Shown here: positions 32,191 to 36,739 of the stretch, one piece after another | Position numbering within the stretch: the stretch's first letter is position 1 | Layout of the letters: each line of letters starts with the position of its first letter | From: Desulfobacterales bacterium | Lineage (GTDB): Bacteria > Desulfobacterota > Desulfobacteria > Desulfobacterales > UBA2156 | Reading direction: 5' to 3' | NCBI GenBank assembly: GCA_011049715.1 | Contig: DRHF01000178.1 | Coordinates: forward strand, 1 to 36,739 | DNA: 36,739 nucleotides | The notes under the pieces: model-generated | What the model was told of the DNA's origin: nothing | The model's database searches: none | The model's input: only the letters and a program-made list of their open reading frames with translations | Translations under genes and position numbers: made by a program

Positions 32191-32532
32191 TTAAATATTG
32201 CTTGGGTCTCGCATCATGATGCTGTCAGTTATAAGTTTCATAAGAGGGATAATCCGACTGTGATTGACCGGACAGTTTTTGCTGACCAGACTGTTGATTT
32301 GATTGATGACGCAACTTTTGAAAAGAGGGCTAAATTGGGAAAGGATAAGATCAAGAGGCTTCCGATTGGCAGCAATTTTTTGGCTGATAATCCTGGACAT
32401 CATACTGTGTTGAAGACTGATGATGATGTTGTCGGCCTGTTGGATGATCTTTCAAAGGCTGCACCTATTATATTAGATGGTGGGAATCAGCTGGAGAATA
32501 AAAATATCAGACATAAACTGTTGGAAAGATAG
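32191..32532 (+). CDS. Unknown protein, start unclear and perhaps 5'-truncated
   Basis: An open, protein-like frame runs from 32191 to TAG 32532. The first conventional start is GTG 32260 (90 residues), but the 23 codons before it (AWVSHHDAVSYKFHKRDNPT) also look like protein, so the gene may have lost its own start at the breakpoint near 32110. The sequence is hydrophilic, with a repeated Asp/Leu pattern (TDDDVVGLLDDLSK). I recognise no family. Codon use favours T-ending codons, unlike the respiratory genes to the left, suggesting foreign origin. It precedes another unknown gene by 75 bases. Confidence 0.5.
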   Translation, partial: LNIAWVSHHDAVSYKFHKRDNPTVIDRTVFADQTVDLIDDATFEKRAKLGKDKIKRLPIGSNFLADNPGHHTVLKTDDDVVGLLDDLSKAAPIILDGGNQLENKNIRHKLLER

Positions 32533-32607
32533 CGAAAGGCTTGATTTTTTTCTTTGTTTTTTGTATGTTTGCAGGATCTTTGAATTTGAAGGTGGGGGGG
32601 TGTGATT

Positions 32608-33123
32608 ATGGGTTGGTCTGAATTTGTCAGCAAAGGTCTTGATGCTATTGGGGAGTTGATTCCTGGTATTAAGGTTAAGCTTGAGGCTAAGCTGGATGTG
32701 AAGCTTGCCGGGAGAGATTCTAATATTAAAATCCAGATTGGGGGAAAACATTATCGTTTGAATTTTCCTGAAGGTATGAAGGCTGAGGATATAATAAGGG
32801 CTGTATCGAGTCCTGGTTTTAGGAAGGTCGCCGATCAGAATTATATGGATTATATCACTCCTCACAAGGATCGTATTCCTGAGCTTTCGGAGCCTGAGAG
32901 GGATCGATTGATTTTAGATGCTGTTAATTCTTCCATGTCTTCTTCTCTTGTTTCCACAGGGTCTGTCCCGCCGTCTAAGTCTCCGTATCGGCCTGAATAT
33001 GGTGAGGGGGGGTGCGGTAACATTATTTATATGGATTCGGCTGGTGAACAGGCAACTCTGGCTGTTAATATCGGGCCTGTCCCTCCTAAGAAATATGATT
33101 TTGAGGATGGCGAGGGGATGTGA
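32608..33123 (+). CDS. Unknown accessory protein
   Basis: A 171-residue soluble protein with no family I recognise. It opens MGWSEFVSKGLDAIGELIPG, an amphipathic helix, then a charged beta-like stretch (KVKLEAKLDVKLAGRDSNIKIQIGGKHYRLNF), and ends in a proline/glycine-rich acidic tail (PPKKYDFEDGEGM). The ATG at 32608 is preferred to GTG 32602 by spacing from GGTGGGGGGG. The next gene follows after 57 bases with a clear ribosome site, so the two probably form a small operon. AT-rich, T-ending codons mark it as part of the accessory region. Confidence 0.65.
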   Translation: MGWSEFVSKGLDAIGELIPGIKVKLEAKLDVKLAGRDSNIKIQIGGKHYRLNFPEGMKAEDIIRAVSSPGFRKVADQNYMDYITPHKDRIPELSEPERDRLILDAVNSSMSSSLVSTGSVPPSKSPYRPEYGEGGCGNIIYMDSAGEQATLAVNIGPVPPKKYDFEDGEGM

Positions 33124-33180
33124 ATTAGTTTGTTTATTGCCTTATTTTTCTTTTTATTTTTTACGAGGGGGTAATAGAAA

Positions 33181-33707
33181 ATGAGAGAATTTAGGATACA
33201 ATTATTCCCATCAGGGTCTATGCAGCCGAAGGGTTTTTTAGGAGCTATTAAGAGTATTTTTGGTGTAAAGCAAAAGCTAAGGAAAGGTGATTTTTTGGAT
33301 TTGAATATTGGTGGGCTGACAGAATATGATTATAACTGTGTAGATGTTTATTCTAATGCTCTTTATCCAATACCATCAAGAATTGTCAAAAGGCGCGATA
33401 CGGCTTGCACAATGGAGCGTAGATTATTGTGACGCCATTTTAAGCGTTCTGAGCAACCTTAATGAGAGAAATAAATTAGTAAGACGACCAGATGCCGTTC
33501 AAAGAATACATGAAGGTCTTAAAGACTTAGGTTTATTATTAAGATATTTAGAAACCTCATCCGAAGATCAAACTCCCACTGTTTTTACAAAGCAACTCGA
33601 AAAAGCAATAAAAAAGATCAGTCCACGCGACACTCTGATAGTAAGACCTAACAATGCATATGCATTTAAAGCCACAATGTTATGCTACAGGCTTGAGGAT
33701 ATTCTAA
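33181..33707 (+). pseudogene. 5' part of an IS-interrupted metallopeptidase-like gene (with a frameshift)
   Basis: Starts at ATG 33181 after GAGGGGG and reads MREFRIQLFPSGSMQPKGF in one frame to about 33386, then continues in the +1 frame (KGAIRLAQWSVDYCDAIL) up to the IS at 33708. Removing one A from the AAAA at about 33386-33389 joins the two. The combined part is about 175 residues, helical in its second half (RIHEGLKDLGLLLRYLE). The remainder of the gene lies beyond the IS at 35632. The joining of the first 69 residues to the rest is inference; they could also be two gene fragments. Family not recognised from this part. Confidence 0.55.
33703..33707 (+). repeat. Left target-site duplication TCTAA
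   Basis: TCTAA immediately before the left inverted repeat of the IS; an identical TCTAA at 35627-35631 follows the right inverted repeat. Confidence 0.75.
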
Positions 33708-35626
33708 CTAATCTTTGACAGTCGATTGGTCTTTTTATAACCTTTAGCTGTGTAAGTAGTTGAAATCATTATACCTGGATTTTTCTGATCGCCAAAAGGT
33801 AGTGCCACAGGAATAACATAAAAGCATTGACAAATAAGAGTCAAAGGCACTAAATTGGGAGTGTCTTCAAAACAAAGGAGCCTCCCATGTTTGCACGTGT
33901 AAAAAAGTCCGGTAAATATCAATATCTGCAAATCGTCGAAAACCGAAAAGAGAAAGGTAAAGTCAAACAACGCGTGATTGCTACGGTTGGCCGCATGGAC
34001 CAACTTCAGGCCAAAGGCCGCGTAGAGACGCTTATTCGATCTCTTTCCCGTTTCTCTGAACGCACCATACTGGTTCTTTCCGGCAACAGCGAGGTGCTGG
34101 CAGATGCAAAGAAAATCGGGCCAACGCTTATCTTTGAACGACTTTGGGAGCGTACCGGCATCAAAGATGCTATCATAAAAGCCTTAAATGGACGCTCCTT
34201 CCAGTTCGATGTGGAGCGGGCTATTTTCCTTACCGTGCTACACCGACTGATGGTATCAGGATCAGACCGGTTCTGCGATCGATGGCACAGAGATTATGTC
34301 ATCGATGGTATCAAAGATCTGGACCTGCATCATTTGTACCGAGCCATGGCCTTTTTAGGTGAAGAACTATCTGACCAGAACAAAGCTTCACCATTTTCGT
34401 CCCGATGCATCAAGGATCTGATCGAAGAAGAGCTCTTTTTCCATCGTTGTGATCTTTTCACTGGACTGGACTTGGTGTTTTTCGACACCACTTCAATCTA
34501 CTTTGAGGGCAAAGGAGGTCAAAACTTAGGCCGCCGAGGTTTTAGCAAAGATCACCGCCCGGATCTAAAACAGATGGTCGTCGGTGTTATACTCGACAAC
34601 CACGGTCAGCCCATCTGCTGTGAGATGTGGCCAGGTAATACCGCTGATGTTTCAGCGCTTTTGCCTGTGGTCGAAGAGATCAAAAAACGCTTTTCGATTC
34701 GGAGCTTTTGCATCGTTGCCGATCGAGGCATGATCAGTGCGGATACCCTCGAGCAGCTAGAGTCCGATGATAATAAAATGCTCTATATCCTGGGAGCCCG
34801 TATGCGCCGTGTCAAGGCCATTCGTGAGCAGGTATTGTCGAGTCCGGGACGTTATGCTCAAGTCCTCGAAGAAGGCAAATCGTCTAAAGATCCGGCACCG
34901 TTAAAGGTCAAGCAGGTCAATCTTGACGGTCAGCGTTACATTGTCTGTGTGAACCCACGTCAGGCTCGTAAAGAAGCCCGAGACCGTGATACGATCATTG
35001 CTGCTCTAAAGGACCAGCTTAAGAAAGGGCCTAAGAGTCTGGTTGGTAACAAGGGTTACCGAAAGTACTTAAAGGTCGCCAAAAATTCGATTCATATCGA
35101 TGAGGCTAAGATAAAATCTGAAGCCCGGTTTGACGGAAAATGGGTACTTCGAACCAACACTGACTTATCTGCTGCTCAGGTTGCCCTGAAATACAAACAG
35201 TTATGGCAAGTGGAAAGAGTTTTCAGGGATGTTAAGTCATTGCTGGAAACCCGTCCCATTTTTCATCGCCACGACCGTACTATTCGAGGTCATGTGTTCT
35301 GCAGCTTTTTAGCGTTAATACTACGCAAAGAGCTGGACTGCTGCCTGGATGCAGCTGGCCATCACTTTGAATGGGCTGAAATCAAGCAAGACCTTAAGGC
35401 TCTTCAAACGGTAACGATCGAAGAAAACGGTAAACGTCTCGCTGTTCGTACCCAATGCAAAGGGGTTTGCGGCAAAGCCTTTCAGGCTGTAGGAGTCGCA
35501 TTGCCACCAACGATCAAAGAAATATGATCTGTCGCTGGAAATATCAACGGTAGTGCCAACAACATTTTCAACCCTTATAGTACATTGATATTATTGCTTA
35601 TTTAATTTTCGACTGTCAAAGATCAG
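33708..35626 (+). mobile_element. Complete IS1634-like (IS4 superfamily) insertion sequence
   Basis: A 1919-base element. Ends are 18-base inverted repeats with one mismatch: CTAATCTTTGACAGTCGA (33708-33725) and TCGACTGTCAAAGATCAG (35609-35626). It is flanked by a 5-base duplication, TCTAA, and holds one full-length transposase gene on the plus strand. Intact ends, duplication and open transposase indicate a recent insertion. The left non-coding part (33726-33886) has no evident gene. Confidence 0.9.
33887..35527 (+). CDS. IS1634-family transposase (IS4 superfamily, DDE type)
   Basis: A 546-residue transposase. The N-terminus MFARVKKSGKYQYLQIVENRKEKGKVKQRV is characteristic of the IS1634 group. 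Likely catalytic acids are Asp in VFFDTTSIYFEGKG (about 205), Asp in CIVADRGMIS (about 280) and Glu in YKQLWQVERVFRDVKS (about 440), the last fitting the Y-R-E-K signature of IS4-type enzymes. The gene is intact, starts after AAAGGAG and fills the element. It lies in the same direction as the gene it interrupts. Confidence 0.92.
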   Translation: MFARVKKSGKYQYLQIVENRKEKGKVKQRVIATVGRMDQLQAKGRVETLIRSLSRFSERTILVLSGNSEVLADAKKIGPTLIFERLWERTGIKDAIIKALNGRSFQFDVERAIFLTVLHRLMVSGSDRFCDRWHRDYVIDGIKDLDLHHLYRAMAFLGEELSDQNKASPFSSRCIKDLIEEELFFHRCDLFTGLDLVFFDTTSIYFEGKGGQNLGRRGFSKDHRPDLKQMVVGVILDNHGQPICCEMWPGNTADVSALLPVVEEIKKRFSIRSFCIVADRGMISADTLEQLESDDNKMLYILGARMRRVKAIREQVLSSPGRYAQVLEEGKSSKDPAPLKVKQVNLDGQRYIVCVNPRQARKEARDRDTIIAALKDQLKKGPKSLVGNKGYRKYLKVAKNSIHIDEAKIKSEARFDGKWVLRTNTDLSAAQVALKYKQLWQVERVFRDVKSLLETRPIFHRHDRTIRGHVFCSFLALILRKELDCCLDAAGHHFEWAEIKQDLKALQTVTIEENGKRLAVRTQCKGVCGKAFQAVGVALPPTIKEI

Positions 35627-35631
35627 TCTAA
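35627..35631 (+). repeat. Right target-site duplication TCTAA
   Basis: Second copy of the TCTAA duplication created by insertion of the IS. Confidence 0.75.
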
Positions 35632-36551
35632 GGTCTTTACCCCCCATTTTTAATATAATAACCCCGTCATTAAAACTTGAAAACGAAGATATCCTACTAA
35701 TCGGTTTTCCAAAATATGAAATTGGCAATGACCTAACTAACTGTTTGATGGGACACGAGTTAGGCCACTATATTTACAGTGATATTCTGGAAGCCAAGAA
35801 TAAAATAATAAATCAATATGTAAGAAAACGTTCAGACTACCGTACAACTATAGATGATTTGCTAAAGGCTCAAGTAGAAAGGTATGATGATATTAGTAAA
35901 ATATACAGAATCGAACGATTGGTTTCAAATTGGATAAAAGAATCTTTCTGTGATTGGTTTGGTCTAAAATTCATTGGACCAGCGTATTATTTTGCTTTCA
36001 TTGAACATTTCTCTATTACAGACCCATTTTATCATCCACTAAGGCTAAATGAGATTGATAGTCCTACAAATGTTGGTGAACAATCTAAAAAAAAGGAATA
36101 TAGGTCTTTTTTTGCATATCCATCACCTGCTCTTAGATCCCACCTGCTCTTAGAACTGTATAATAGTTATGCTTTTGAAGGAAGAGAACTTAAATGCTTA
36201 GGAGAAGAAATCACAAAAAAATATTTTAAATTGAACGACCAAATAGATAAAAATTATTCAGATGACTCGAAATTTGAAGACAAATTACAATATGAAGAAA
36301 ACATAGTTTCTTATAAGTGGGTTAAAGAATTTTTCATGTCAGATTTATTTAAAAAATTCGAACTTATTTTAACTAAATTCGATATATTCTATAAAAATCA
36401 ATCTGATGTTCCAAACTTGTGGTATTTATTTAAAAAAAATATAACTCCAAATGCTAGGTTAAAAGATGGTTTTTACCAAGAACCATCCGATTGGCGATCA
36501 ATACTTTATGCATCTTGGTTATATAAGGCTATATCCGGAATTCTCAACTAG
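35632..36551 (+). pseudogene. 3' part of the IS-interrupted gene, with an HExxH-type zinc peptidase motif
   Basis: The frame is open from the IS end to TAG 36551 and encodes about 305 residues. GHELGHYIYSD (around 35751-35783) has the HExxH zinc-peptidase pattern with Glu as general base, followed later by a possible third ligand region such as KESFCDWFGLKF with E and D. The rest is AT-rich, lysine- and tyrosine-rich helical sequence without a known domain. If the IS and one TCTAA copy are removed, the codon across the junction becomes AGG and this frame continues exactly from the upstream fragment, giving one protein of about 480 residues. A TTG at 35745 could give a shorter product. No signal peptide is visible. 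Confidence 0.65.
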
Positions 36552-36595
36552 TAAACAACCTTTAAAATCATACAAATCCTGTCATTGAGATGAAA

Positions 36596-36739
36596 TTATA
36601 TTGTACGAAAATTCATCGGAATTTGTTCAGGAATATTTACATCACCTATGGTTAAGAAAATCAGGTCTGTAAATGCTTCTAAGGTTCGGAATCCACTTGC
36701 TCTATTTTTAACAATTTTAATAATTCGATTTAACCCCTC
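36596..36739 (-). CDS. C-terminal end of a transposase (cut by window edge), ISL3-like
   Basis: On the minus strand an open frame enters at the right edge and ends at TAA 36598-36596. Its 47 residues begin EGLNRIIKIVKNRASGFRTLE, which resembles the conserved end of ISL3-type DDE transposases (the E.N..IK..KR.A.GFR.FE pattern, with the catalytic Glu possibly the first residue seen). The remainder is outside the window. Together with the IS1634 element it shows that the right end is an accumulation point for mobile DNA. Confidence 0.6.
   Translation of the reverse strand, partial: EGLNRIIKIVKNRASGFRTLEAFTDLIFLTIGDVNIPEQIPMNFRTI

Overview
The window looks like part of a chromosome from an uncultured or little-studied Desulfobacterota bacterium (a Desulfobacterales-like sulfur-metabolising lineage). 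The evidence is a dissimilatory sulfite reductase operon (dsrA, dsrB, dsrL), a periplasmic cytochrome c economy with ccm-type maturation genes, an NDP-forming acyl-CoA synthetase and intergenic repeats. Taxonomy is inferred from gene content only; no 16S rRNA, tRNA or CRISPR array was seen.

Layout. (1) 1-1351: the 3' end of an unknown gene, a crotonase-fold enzyme and an HU-type DNA-binding protein with its terminator. (2) 1437-14513, all leftward: a respiratory locus joining an alternative complex III (actB-C-D-F-A, with actE further down) to a cbb3-type oxygen reductase (ccoN, a diheme ccoO-like subunit, ccoS, a CcoP-N-like membrane piece) and a FixI/CcoI copper ATPase. (3) 14809-16995: ADP-forming acyl-CoA synthetase. 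(4) 17104-19104: a MarR regulator, DsrE2 and TusA sulfur carriers, and a 52-residue cysteine-rich peptide with a perfect ribosome binding site. (5) 19172-23066: a frameshifted zinc-type alcohol dehydrogenase, a secreted endonuclease/exonuclease/phosphatase protein with a helix-hairpin-helix tail, and a frameshifted amidase. (6) 23080-28085, leftward: dsrA-dsrB-dsrL followed by two small unrecognised genes. No dsrD is present. (7) 28706-31874: a thioredoxin-like protein, CcdA, CcmH, a Rieske protein and a b6-type cytochrome b. (8) 31875-36739: an AT-rich accessory region with a truncated yjbQ, unknown genes, a complete IS1634-like element inside a metallopeptidase-like gene (5-bp target duplication, reading frame restored on excision), and the end of another transposase.

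How it fits together. DsrE2 and TusA can hand sulfane sulfur to the Dsr system. DsrL is the NAD(P)H-linked flavoprotein partner of DsrAB, best known from sulfur oxidisers and from some reducers or disproportionators. ACIII plus cbb3 oxidase gives a quinol-to-oxygen path, and the Rieske/cytochrome b pair gives a second quinol oxidation route. CcdA, TlpA, CcmH, FixI and CcoS serve cytochrome c and oxidase assembly. The combination suggests an organism that can couple sulfur compound turnover, possibly in the oxidative or disproportionating direction, to low-oxygen respiration. Direction cannot be decided from this window alone.

Caution: three genes (19172-20201, 21629-23066, 33181-36551) each carry an apparent single extra base in a homopolymer, which may be sequencing or assembly error rather than biology.
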